This document shows, piece by piece, positions 44,720 to 54,300 of a stretch of DNA of 64,000 nt. The notes under the pieces were generated by a model that saw only the letters and a program-made list of their open reading frames with translations, did no database searches and was not told the DNA's origin. This DNA is from Actinomyces sp. oral taxon 897 (GTDB taxonomy: Bacteria; Actinomycetota; Actinomycetes; Actinomycetales; Actinomycetaceae), in contig NZ_CP027236.1 of NCBI RefSeq assembly GCF_002999235.1, positions 2,480,001 through 2,544,000 on the forward strand, read 5' to 3'. Position 1 is the first letter of the stretch. Each line of letters starts with the position of its first letter. The position numbers and the translations under genes were made by a program.

Positions 44720-45694
44720 ATGGCAAGCCAGGGATCGCATGTTACCGCACTTGTGCGCACCCACGCCTCGGGTGACGAAGAGGCTTTCTATGCCGTAGCC
44801 CTCCAGGCGGCGGCACGCGAGGCCCGCCAAGGTCACCATCATCTTGCGGCCAATATTAAAAAGGCGGTCGAGTCCTCGAGAGGGAGCCGACGGACTCAGC
44901 TCGCCAAAGTGACAAGGCTGCCTCGTTCCCAGAATGACGTCACCGACCTCATAGAGGTCTCTTATCCTCAGGTGTCCCTGCGCGACCTCGTCATCGCCCC
45001 CGATCTTGCCGCGCAGGTCGTGCAGGTTATCCAGGAGCAGAGGCAACGAGCAGTGCTGGCCGAGCACGGATTTACTCCCATGCACCGACTGCTACTCGAA
45101 GGTCCTCCCGGTACCGGCAAGACCATGACGGCATCTGTGATCTCCTCCGAGCTTTCCCTGCCTATGTGCACAGTTCGTCTTGACGGACTCCTCAGCAAAT
45201 TCATGGGGGAGACGGCATCGAAACTGCGGACGATCTTTGAGACCGTCGCTTCCCAGCGCGCGGTCTACCTTTTTGATGAGTTCGACGCGCTTGGCGGAGA
45301 TAGGGGAGGTAATGACGTCGGAGAGGCTCGGCGTATTCTCAATACCTTCCTCATGTTCCTGGAAGACGCTGGTTCCGATTCTATCGTCATTGCAGCCACC
45401 AACCATCGTTCCATTTTGGACCGAGCGTTGTTCAGGCGGTTCGATGCGGTTCTCACCTACTCCTTGCCGGACGCTCAGCAGGCGCAGTCGGTCATTCGTA
45501 AGCGTCTAGGTTCCCTGGTGAAGGGAGTAAGGCTGGGTGGGCTGGTATCGTTCACCGAGGGGCTTAGCCATGCCGACCTTGTCAAGGCGGCGGAGTCCGC
45601 TGCCAAGAGCGCACTCATGCGCGGAGATACTGCTGTGACCCGCAAGGACATTGAAACAGCTCTTTCGGCACGTCGATTGGCGAGCCTAAGGTAA
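44720..45694 (+). CDS. ietA: AAA+ ATPase, IetA-like
   Basis: 324 residues. An N-terminal helical part (1-105) precedes one AAA+ module of the FtsH/CDC48 type. Walker A is EGPPGTGKTM (Lys134), the pore-loop region contains KFMGET, Walker B is VYLFDEFDAL (Asp186, Glu187), sensor 1 lies in VIAATNH, and arginine fingers in RALFRRFD. The gene is followed by a subtilisin-like protease whose ATG is ten bases after this stop. An ATPase/S8-protease pair of this kind is the IetAS antiviral system described in a 2020 survey of defence genes. The role here is inferred from that arrangement and the CRISPR neighbour. GC content is lower than that of the chromosome around it. A strong AAGGAGGGG ribosome-binding site supports the ATG. 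Confidence 0.82.
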   Translation: MASQGSHVTALVRTHASGDEEAFYAVALQAAAREARQGHHHLAANIKKAVESSRGSRRTQLAKVTRLPRSQNDVTDLIEVSYPQVSLRDLVIAPDLAAQVVQVIQEQRQRAVLAEHGFTPMHRLLLEGPPGTGKTMTASVISSELSLPMCTVRLDGLLSKFMGETASKLRTIFETVASQRAVYLFDEFDALGGDRGGNDVGEARRILNTFLMFLEDAGSDSIVIAATNHRSILDRALFRRFDAVLTYSLPDAQQAQSVIRKRLGSLVKGVRLGGLVSFTEGLSHADLVKAAESAAKSALMRGDTAVTRKDIETALSARRLASLR

Positions 45695-45704
45695 GGTGAG
45701 CAGT

Positions 45705-48254
45705 ATGCTGAGGCACGACGACCTTGAACATCTTTACGTACAGAACCGTGTTGATCGAAAGGGCTTTGCCAGACACGGAGGAGGAACTCAAAGCGTCAGA
45801 CCAGTGTGCCGGTACCCGCATGGCAATCGTCTTTTAGGAGAAGCAAAAACAGTCTTTGCGGCCGCAGATACCGTCCGCAGTCAGGCATGCTTGGATGAGT
45901 CTCTACGCGCTAATGGCGTAATCCTGGTCCTTGAAGGTTGGGGTGCTGGTTTCAACCTCCGACTTAATTCTTTAACAAGAACGGCAAGAGGTAGGCATGC
46001 CCTGAGGGTGCCTCAGTGGCTTCTTCTGTCTGCCCGTCCCGCGACAGACGAGCATCCAGAGACCGCCACCATCTGGGTGGCTGATAAATTTCGGTCAAGA
46101 TTTCTCAAGCTCTTTGAAGACTATCTCAATAAAGAGCGAGCGAAAACAGGTAAACCGTGCAACAATGCCCTTGTCGCTAATATTTCACGAATCCGAGATG
46201 TTTTTTTGAAGGATCTGTGGACCTCCGGGGGTGACCCTGAACGTGACAAGTCCACTTGGTGGGAGCTCTGGCTCGACATCGGAAGAGGGAAGCCAGATCT
46301 TCTTGACAAGGTTTTGAAAGCCTATCGCCTGGAGAGGCTCGATAGGCAAACGCAGATCGGTACCTCTCGTATTACCTATGTCCGTGCCACGTGGAAGCAG
46401 CTCGAATCGCTATTGGTTACGGATCTGCCGCTCACCGAGATCCGCAAGCCGTCGTTTATGCTTGACACTATTGAGGATCTCAGTGACGACGAAAAAATGG
46501 AGTACGTTCTCGATCTAGCGAGCCGAGTGCGCCCAGCCCTTGCGGATGCGCCTGTAGTCTGCCACCTTGACACCGGTATATTTCGCGAGCATCGGCTCCT
46601 TTCCGGTTCGGTGGCGAGCTCTGATCTATACAGTCTTGGAAATTTCTCTGACGGGATCGATCGTGCAGGCCATGGTACGTCTATGGCTGGTATTGCGCTC
46701 TACGGCGACCACTTGGATGCACTCCTGACAGGAACCCAACAGGTAGATCTACGACATCGTTTGGAATCGGTGCGAATTCTGGACGGGAGAAAACGGTCGA
46801 CTTCTCAGCCGAGCACTCCTCGAGATAACGCAAGCACTACCATCCAGGCAGTATCTTTGCCGGAGACTGTGATGCTACGACAACGTGTGTACTGCATGCC
46901 GGTCAGCGCTGAGTCTGATGCGGATCCGGGTCAGCCGACACTGTGGTCGGCCGCCATAGATGCCCTTGCTGCGGGCACAGATATCGTCGTCGATGACGAC
47001 ACAGTAAGTCTTATCTCAGAACCAGATGCTGACGTCTCCCGTCTCATTGTCATTTCTGCTGCGAACGTCGGTAACTACGTGGATGACTATCTAGCCAACT
47101 CAGACATTTCGTGTATCGAAGACCCTGGTCAGTCTTGGAACGCCTTGACAGTTGGCGCCTATACTGATATGGATTGGTCGCCAGCTGATCCTACATACCG
47201 AGGCTACCGACCTCTTGCTGTCCGCGGTGACCTCTCCCCGCATAGCCGTACCTCCATGCTCTTTGGGACCAGCTCCTGGCCGATAAAGCCGGAGATCTGC
47301 ATGGAGGGAGGTAACGCACTCACTGACGGCAAGGGTCCAATCGAGGACAGTCACCCTCTTCTGTCTCTGCGCTCAACAGGCATTAATAGTGATGTCGCGC
47401 TTACCTCTGCCAATGCAACGAGCGCTGCGACTGCCCAGGCGGCTCGTCTTGCTGCTCTCGTCATGGACCGATACCCCTCATACTGGCCCGAGACAGTTCG
47501 AGGTCTTCTTGTTCACGAGGCTCAGTGGACCAAGGCGATGCAGGATCGAATTGATGCTTGCGGCCGAAAGAAGCGGAAAGTGGTGCAACTGCTCCGTCGG
47601 TACGGCTGGGGCGTTCCCACTGAAGATTCTGTACTCCACTCTTCCTCTGATGCGGTCACCATGATAGTTCAGGGCGAGTTCAACCCCTTCGATGAGGACT
47701 GGACGATGCGAGAGCTTCGCCTGCATGCCCTTCCCTGGCCACGAGAGGTGCTTCAAGATCTCGGGGCAAATGATGTGTGCCTGCGTATCACGCTCTCCTA
47801 CTTCATCGAACCCTCTGCCACGCGGCGCGGCTGGAAGGGAAGGTACACCTACCGATCTCACGGGTTGCGTTTTGATCTTCAAGGGCCTACTGAGAATTCA
47901 GAAGAGTTTCTTGCAAGAATTAATCGACAAGCACAAAACGAGAAGGGCGGAGCGGATTTTGTGAGGCCGCATTGCTCGCGGCGCTGGCTCCTTGGCGAGG
48001 AGGCGCGGAACTGTGGCTCCCTCCATCAGGACCAGTGGACAGGCGCGGGGGCTGAGCTTGCTACGTGTGACCACGTGGCGGTCTATCCCGTTGGAGGATG
48101 GTGGAAAAACAATCGTCGTCAGGACAGACGGGACCTGCCCGTGAGGTATGCACTCCTGATCTCCCTGAGGACTCGTGCACAGGATGTGGACCTGTATACC
48201 CCGATCGCGACGCAGCTTGAGATCCCCGTGTCTGCAGTCCAGATCGAAATTTAA
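45705..48254 (+). CDS. ietS: subtilisin-like serine protease, IetS-like
   Basis: 849 residues. The S8 catalytic triad is visible: Asp289 in CHLDTGI, His323 in GHGTSMAGI, and Ser573 in ANATSAATAQAARL. About 280 residues precede the protease domain and about 200 follow it; no signal peptide is present, so it works inside the cell, unlike secreted subtilases. I chose the ATG at 45705 with AAGGTGAG upstream; a GTG at 45696 is possible. It forms an operon with the AAA+ ATPase. In the IetAS model the ATPase would sense infection or deliver substrates and the protease would cut a target, which is unproven here. The gene is AT-richer than the chromosomal average. Confidence 0.82.
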   Translation: MLRHDDLEHLYVQNRVDRKGFARHGGGTQSVRPVCRYPHGNRLLGEAKTVFAAADTVRSQACLDESLRANGVILVLEGWGAGFNLRLNSLTRTARGRHALRVPQWLLLSARPATDEHPETATIWVADKFRSRFLKLFEDYLNKERAKTGKPCNNALVANISRIRDVFLKDLWTSGGDPERDKSTWWELWLDIGRGKPDLLDKVLKAYRLERLDRQTQIGTSRITYVRATWKQLESLLVTDLPLTEIRKPSFMLDTIEDLSDDEKMEYVLDLASRVRPALADAPVVCHLDTGIFREHRLLSGSVASSDLYSLGNFSDGIDRAGHGTSMAGIALYGDHLDALLTGTQQVDLRHRLESVRILDGRKRSTSQPSTPRDNASTTIQAVSLPETVMLRQRVYCMPVSAESDADPGQPTLWSAAIDALAAGTDIVVDDDTVSLISEPDADVSRLIVISAANVGNYVDDYLANSDISCIEDPGQSWNALTVGAYTDMDWSPADPTYRGYRPLAVRGDLSPHSRTSMLFGTSSWPIKPEICMEGGNALTDGKGPIEDSHPLLSLRSTGINSDVALTSANATSAATAQAARLAALVMDRYPSYWPETVRGLLVHEAQWTKAMQDRIDACGRKKRKVVQLLRRYGWGVPTEDSVLHSSSDAVTMIVQGEFNPFDEDWTMRELRLHALPWPREVLQDLGANDVCLRITLSYFIEPSATRRGWKGRYTYRSHGLRFDLQGPTENSEEFLARINRQAQNEKGGADFVRPHCSRRWLLGEEARNCGSLHQDQWTGAGAELATCDHVAVYPVGGWWKNNRRQDRRDLPVRYALLISLRTRAQDVDLYTPIATQLEIPVSAVQIEI

Positions 48255-49107
48255 AATGCAGTGAAGGTGTGCCGTCATAAATAAGAGCCTCGGGCCAGCG
48301 GCACCGGCGCCCAGGTAGGCCGATATGAATTCACGAACCGGTCCACCCGGACCTCCGGAGACTATGCACGGGCCTGGTGGGGTCGGGCGTCCGATTCTGT
48401 CGCAATCTGAGGATCAGAGCCGACCCCACCCCGTTCTCACCTTTGTACACCCAATGTCTGCGCAGGTCAGAGGCCTAGGTCTCAACGCGGCAGAGAGTGC
48501 CCATCGTTCTGATCCTCAGATTGCGACACGCACACGGAAACGGGTTAGCGGACAGGCGGCAGACTATCCAGAAAACTGGATAAAACTATTCGGGTGCGTG
48601 TCGAGAGGCCACGACAGACGCCCCCACCACCTGGATCCACGCCAGAAGACACCACAGACACCCTTTCCGGGTATCGATATCGGGTGCCACCCGGGCCTGC
48701 GGGCACCGCGGTCACCTGGCTTCCTGCAACCAGTCTGTTCGACGCCCAGGCCAGGGGACCGAGCACCAGGGGACCTCCTGCTCCCGCAATCAGTCTCACT
48801 CCACTTGCACTATACCGATCAGCGAGTCCACGAACAGGTCGATATCCTCTGTCGGTCTGTCCGTCAGGCCGTGGGCGCGAGAGGCGGGTCGGCGCGCAGG
48901 CCGGGACGGGAACCCGCGTGACCCTGCTGCGACCGGCAGGCCGGGACGGGTTGGCCCCTACGCGCCTCAGGCGACCCGGCCCGGGCGGGGTCTGTCGTCA
49001 TGCGCTGCCAGTCGGGAGCTGTGGTGCTCGCGTGCTGTACCGGTCGGGCTACTGCTGGGCTACCCAGTCGGGCTGCTGCCGGGCTACCCAGTCGGGCTGC
49101 TGCCGGG
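48255..49107. other. non-coding stretch with MITE and tandem repeats
   Basis: 850 bases between the IetS-like gene and the TetR gene. They hold the second MITE (48398-48528) and, at the right end, 24-bp tandem repeats. Open frames between them have no recognisable domains and read across the MITE, so none is annotated. Confidence 0.5.
48398..48528. mobile_element. 131-bp MITE, copy 2
   Basis: It has the same length and the same 20-bp perfect terminal inverted repeats as the element at 21570-21700 (tgtcgcaatctgaggatcag, and its complement at 48509-48528). The interiors align in the same orientation, including a ctttgtaca and a gcaggtcag stretch, but have diverged by roughly a quarter. Conserved ends with a drifting interior indicate selection for transposase recognition or recent conversion of the ends. 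It sits just beyond the defence island, about 145 bases after the IetS-like stop. Confidence 0.9.
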
Positions 49108-49114
49108 CTACTCG
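49043..49114. repeat. 24-bp tandem repeat, three units
   Basis: Units at 49043-49066, 49067-49090 and 49091-49114 share gtcgggctgctgccgggcta with few changes. The last unit overlaps the stop codon and final codons of the TetR gene on the minus strand, so repeat expansion could alter its C-terminus. Confidence 0.8.
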
Positions 49115-49674
49115 GCCGGGCTCACGACCGCGGCCGTGAGGTCGCGCAGGAGCCGGGCGTAGGTGTCGCGCACCCGGGCGGGGTCCTCGGAGTCCAGCCA
49201 GTCGGCGAGCAGCTCGGTAATGCCCGCGGCGGCGAAGCGGGCGCGCAGCCGGGTCTGCGCCGCATGAGGTCCGGGCAGCCGGGCGAGGATCCGCTCCGCC
49301 AGCACGTCGACGGACGCATGGTGCGTGATCGCCGGGGCGGCGCCCGTGTTGCGCAGGGCGCGCACGAGGTTGCGGTCGCCCCAGATGCGGTCGAGGAACC
49401 GGCCGAACGAGACCTGGAGGTCGGCGTCGGGGGCGTCGGCGTCAAGGGCGAGGGCCGCCTGCTGGTGCTCCCGCAGCCGTTCGGCGACGGCCCGGCCGAC
49501 GAGGTCGTCCAGGGAGGCGTAGTGCTGGTAGAAGGTGGGCCTAGTCACATTGGCCCGTCTACACACCTCGGTAATGGTGATGCGCCCGTCCGGGCTGGTA
49601 CGCAGCAGGTCGATGACGGCACTGGTCAGGGCTCGTCTGGATTGCGCGACGCGCTCGGTCGTGTCCACTGCCAC
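49108..49674 (-). CDS. TetR-family regulator of the adjacent efflux gene
   Basis: 188 residues. The DNA-binding domain occupies residues about 10-60: SRRALTSAVIDLLRTSPDG, then ITITEVCRRANVTRPTFYQHY. The C-terminal domain is helical and of the short type common in TetR_C_33-like proteins. The gene is divergent from an MFS efflux gene with 48 bases between them, which contain a perfect palindrome, the standard layout for a TetR repressor that controls itself and a drug exporter. The GTG start is at 49674. The inducer is unknown. Confidence 0.9.
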   Translation of the reverse strand: MAVDTTERVAQSRRALTSAVIDLLRTSPDGRITITEVCRRANVTRPTFYQHYASLDDLVGRAVAERLREHQQAALALDADAPDADLQVSFGRFLDRIWGDRNLVRALRNTGAAPAITHHASVDVLAERILARLPGPHAAQTRLRARFAAAGITELLADWLDSEDPARVRDTYARLLRDLTAAVVSPAE

Positions 49675-49707
49675 AGACTGGCACGTTGATTTACGTTCGT
49701 CAAGTAC

Positions 49708-49721
49708 TTTACATTTGTAAA
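49708..49721. promoter_or_regulatory. probable TetR operator
   Basis: The perfect palindrome TTTACA-TT-TGTAAA lies between the divergent TetR and MFS genes, one base before the MFS ATG. A related half, tttacg, lies 18 bases to the left. AT-rich palindromes of this size at such a place are typical TetR operators, and it would overlap the MFS gene's transcription and translation start. Confidence 0.65.
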
Positions 49722-49722
49722 C

Positions 49723-51168
49723 ATGTTGTCGAGACAGATGCTCAAGGAGTCAGGACGAGGCACGCACGGGAGCGCGGGTGCGCCCCCGGACCGTCACCCC
49801 GGGCGCGTCGTGGGGCTGGTGGCCGCCGGGGCCCTGGTCTCGGCGCTGGCCCAGTCGTTGTTCGTGCCCGTGCTGCCCACGCTCCCGGCCCTGCTGGGCA
49901 CCAGTGCCAGTACGACGCAGTGGCTCGTCACCTCCACCGTGCTCGCCGGGGCCGTCGCCGTGCCGCTGTTCGGCCGGCTGGGGGACCTGTACGGCAAGCG
50001 GCGCATGCTGCTCGTGAGTCTGGCGACCATGGTGGTCGGCTCCCTCATTACCGCGATGAGCAGCAGCATCGGCTGGCTCATTGTCGGGCGGACCGTCCAG
50101 GGACTGGCCGCGGGTACGGTGCCCCTGGGGATCTCGCTCGTCGCCGCCGTCGTCCCGGCCGAGCGGCAGGCCTCGGGTGTCGCGCTCATTAGCGGCATGC
50201 TCGGCGTCGGCGGGGCGCTGGGCCTGCCCATGGCCGGTGTCATCTGCCAGTACGTGGACTACCACGTGCTGTTCTGGATCACCTTCGTGGTGGCCCTGAC
50301 GGCCTTCCTCGGCATCCTGGCCGGGGTCCGGGAGGCGCCGGCCCAGGCGTCCGGGCACCTGGACGTGCGCGGCGCGGTCCTGCTCTCCCTGACGCTCCTG
50401 GCCCTGCTCGTCCCGCTGTCGGAGGCCGGCGTGTGGGGGTGGAGCAGCCCGTTCACGCTGGGGCTCCTGGTGCTGTCGGTCGTGCTGGGGGCCGCGTTCG
50501 GGTGGGCGCAGCTGCGCACCGATGAGCCGCTGGTGGACGTCACGACCCTGGTGCGCCGCCCGATCCTGCTGGCCGACCTGGCCTCCGTGCTCATCGGCTT
50601 CTCCATGTTCGGCTCGATCCTGGGCACGTCCTCCTACGTCCAGGCCCCCGCCGCCACGGGCTACGGGTTCGGGGGCTCGGTGGCCCTCGCCGGGCTGACC
50701 CTGCTCCCCGCCGGCCTGGCCATGCTGGTCTGCGCCCCCGTCGCGGCGCGGATGATCGCCCGCATTGGTGCCGGCGGCACGCTCGCCGTGGGCTCGCTGG
50801 TCACCGCCCTCGGCTGGGGGATGCGCATTGTGCTCACCTCCACGCTCGCCTGGGTCACGGCGGGCACGACCGTGGTGGGTGCCGGCGTCGGCCTGTGCTT
50901 CGCCGCCCTGCCGGCCGTGATCAACGCGAACGCGCCGCGCGAGCAGAACGCGGCGGCCAACGGCCTCAACGCCCTGGCCCGCTCCCTGGGGATCTCGGTG
51001 GTGACGGCGCTGTGCGGCTCGATCCTGGCCACCCTGGTGACCACGGTGGGCTCCGCGACCCTGCCCGCGCTCGCCGCCTACCGGTGGATCTTCGCGATCT
51101 GCGGCGGGGGCGCCCTGGTGGCCGCCGTCATGGCGCTCGGCACCAGGGGCGCCAAGAGGGCGGTCTAG
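49723..51168 (+). CDS. MFS drug efflux transporter, DHA2 (14-helix) type
   Basis: 481 residues with about 14 hydrophobic helices. MFS motif A is GRLGDLYGKRRMLL between helices 2 and 3, and motif C lies in GMLGVGGALGLPMAGVI, which is typical of drug-proton antiporters. It exports small toxic compounds across the membrane. The start could be the ATG at 49723 or the one at 49738; the first would put the operator palindrome at the transcription start. It is the probable target of the divergent TetR repressor. Confidence 0.9.
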   Translation: MLSRQMLKESGRGTHGSAGAPPDRHPGRVVGLVAAGALVSALAQSLFVPVLPTLPALLGTSASTTQWLVTSTVLAGAVAVPLFGRLGDLYGKRRMLLVSLATMVVGSLITAMSSSIGWLIVGRTVQGLAAGTVPLGISLVAAVVPAERQASGVALISGMLGVGGALGLPMAGVICQYVDYHVLFWITFVVALTAFLGILAGVREAPAQASGHLDVRGAVLLSLTLLALLVPLSEAGVWGWSSPFTLGLLVLSVVLGAAFGWAQLRTDEPLVDVTTLVRRPILLADLASVLIGFSMFGSILGTSSYVQAPAATGYGFGGSVALAGLTLLPAGLAMLVCAPVAARMIARIGAGGTLAVGSLVTALGWGMRIVLTSTLAWVTAGTTVVGAGVGLCFAALPAVINANAPREQNAAANGLNALARSLGISVVTALCGSILATLVTTVGSATLPALAAYRWIFAICGGGALVAAVMALGTRGAKRAV

Positions 51169-51301
51169 GGCCTCGACCCGGGCCCGCGGGGTCGCGGCGT
51201 GGCGGCCGGAGCCGGGGGGCGGTTGCCGGAGGGTCGCGTGGCGGCCGGGGAGTCGCGGGGCCGCCGGGCGCGTAATGCCCGATGTCTCCCCGACCCCCGC
51301 C

Positions 51302-54300
51302 CTACTGGTCCTGGACCAGGACCGAGACCGTGCGCGCTGGCACGCTCACCGTCCCGGTGGACCGGTCAAAGCCGGTGCGGCGCACGACGTCGTCGGCCCC
51401 CCCTGCCTGGACGGGGGACAGGTGGAGGCCCCGGCCCACCAGCTCGCCCAGGGGCCAGGTGAGCGTGTGACCGGAGGCGTTGAAGACCACCAGCACGGCG
51501 TCGAGCCCCGGGTCCACGTCCCGCCCGACGGTGTCGTCAATGAGCATGGCGATGGCCCCCGGCGGCGCCCCGAATCCCGCGCCCGGGAAACGCAGCTTGT
51601 CCCGGATGAGGGCTGCGTCACCCAGGGCGAACAAGGGCGTGGAGGAGCGCAGCCGCAGCAGGTCCAGGGCCTGGGCGCGGGCCGCCGCGATCTGCTCGGA
51701 CGTGGGCCGCAGCCAGGCGTCCGCCAGCAGCGGCCCCTGGATGGGCCAGGCGCCCTCGTTGCGCGACGCCGGCGGCAGCCCCCGGCCGAACCCGTTGGAC
51801 TGCCCCGAGAAGTCGATGGCGTTGAACCAGTCCCCGGAGTTGAAGGAGTCCCGGTCCAGGGACTTGCTGCGCAGCAGCTCGGTGCCCGCGCACCAGAAGG
51901 CCGGCGACTGCCCCAGCGCCACCGTGGCCAGGCACACGGTGTTCATCCGCACCCGCTCCGCCGGCGTCATACCCCGCGGCAGCTTGTAGGCCAGCAGGTC
52001 GTAGAGGGTCTCGTTGTCGTGGGCGTCCACGTAGTTGACGTTCTCCTGCGGGGCGGAGGCGTAGGCGGCCGGGGAGCCGTTGTGGAGGAGGTCCGCGCCC
52101 CGTCGCACCGAGCCGTCCGAGAGCGTCATGACGTAGTCCCTCAGGTTGCCCGCCAGCCCCAGCCTCACCAGGTCGGTGCGGTGGCCCAGGTCCGCGGCCT
52201 GATCGTTCCAGCCGCGCGGGTCGAGCCCGTTGGACTGGGTCAGCAGGCCCGTGCCGAAGCCCTGGTAGGTGCGGTGGTCGGGGTCGAAGGGGCTCCCGCC
52301 GTGGACGGCGTCGCGCAGGCGGTCGTTGAACGTGCCGATCCCGGTGCCGTCCAGCTGGCCCTGGGTGGCCTGGGTGAACAGGGCGTTGTTGGCCACCTCC
52401 CCGAAGTTCCAGCCCTCCCCGTACAGGTACAGCCCGGCCCCGTCCACGCCGTCGGCCTGTGGGGTGAGACGGTCCAGGGCGGCGCGCAGGCGCTCCATAG
52501 TGGCGCGCGGGTGGTGACCCATGAGGTCGAAGCGGAACCCGTCCACCCGGTACCACCGGGCCCAGCGCACCACCGAGTCGATCATGAGGCGCTCGCACAT
52601 GGCGTTCTCGGTAGCGGTGTTGGCGCAGCAGGCCGAGGCCGTCACGGTCCCCACGGCGTCCAGGCGGTGGTAGTAGCCGGGTACCACCTTGTCCAGGACG
52701 CTGAACGGGTCCTGCCCGCAGGCCGCCATGTGGTTGTAGACCTGGTCGAGCACCACCTGGTAGCCCAGGGCGTGCAGGGCGCCGACCATCTGGCGGAACT
52801 CCACCACCCGCGCCCCGCCGTCCTGGTGGCCCTCGGTGGCGTAGGAGCCCTCCGGTACCCCCCAGTGGTAGGGGTCGTAGCCCCAGTTGTAGGCGTCGTT
52901 GTCCGCCACGGCCGCGATGGCCGCCTGCTGCTCGGTGGAGGCCGGGCCAGCGCCCGCGGGGATGCTGGGGGCCCGCTGGGCGGAGCGGTCCTCGGGGATG
53001 GTGGCGATGTCGAAGGTGGGCAGCAGGTGGACGGTGTTCATGCCGGCCTCGGCCAGGTCCGCCAGGTGACGGACCCCGGCCGAGTCCTCCACCGTGAAGG
53101 CCAGGTAGGTGCCGCGCAGGTCGGGCGGGACGGTGGGGTCGGCGGCGGAGAAGTCCCGCACGTGCAGCTCGTAGATGCTGCGGGCCGAGTCATTGCGCAG
53201 CCTCGGGGCGGGGGTGGTGGCCCACTGGGGGGGCGCCAGGCGCCCGTCGGCCAGGTCCACGGCGACCGAGCGGGTGGAGTCCAGGGTCAGCGCCACCGAG
53301 TAGGGGTCGGTGACGAGGTTGGTCTCCACCGTCCGGGTGGAGGGCACGTAGACCTCCACCTCCCACAGGTACTGGCAGCCGACGCCAATGGCCCCCTCCG
53401 CGTTGGGCACGCACCAGCGCCCGTCCTCGCCGCGCACGGCGGGCGTGCGTACGGGCGGGCCGGGCACCTCGGGCACGGACCCCAGCGGGTCCCCGGTCTC
53501 CCAGGTCAGCAGGGTGACGGTCCGGGCGGTGGGTGCCCACAGGGCGAAGGAGGGGCGGGCACCGGTACTGGTAGGAGCTGTGCCATTGGTGGTGGTCTCG
53601 CTGGTGGTGGTCTCGCTGGTGGCGGGGTCGGTGGTGCCGGTGGTGCCGTCGGTGGTGGTCTCGCTGGTACCGATACCCGTGCTGGCGGTGGCAAGAGTGG
53701 TGGCACCGGTACCCGTACTGCCGGTGGCGGCTCCGTTGGTGGTGGTCCCGTCGGTGGTGACGTTGGCGTCGCGGACGTGGTGGAAGACGACGCCCAGCTC
53801 GGCCTCGGCGGCGGACCGGGCGTAGAGGTGGTCCAGGACGATGGCGGTCTGCACCCCGGTGAAGGCGTCCAGGTTCCCCCCGGTGCCCTCGGCCTCGGTG
53901 TCCGTGTACTGGACAATGGTGACCTGGCCGGTCAGGGCCGCCTTGACAGCGTCGACGTCGAGCAGGGGGGTGCCGTCGGCGCCGGTGGCGCTCAGGGCGA
54001 TGTACCCCTCCAGGTGGGGGTGGGCGGCCCGCACGTCCTGGGGCAGGTTGCCGACCACGCGCAGTGGCGTAATGGTGGGGGCGGGCAGGGAGTCGGCGCC
54101 CAGGATCCGGCCGTGGACGGCTGCGGCGCCGCCCCGGGGGGCGGTGACCAGGTGCAGGGACAGGCCGGTGCCGGCCACGGGCTCACCCGAGCCGGACACG
54201 ACGCTCTCACGGTTCATCCCCTTGGGCAGCAGGGACAGCGGCCAGGCCAGCAGGGTGGGGGCCACCCAGTAGGCGCGCTGCTCCTGGCTGCCGGTCACAG

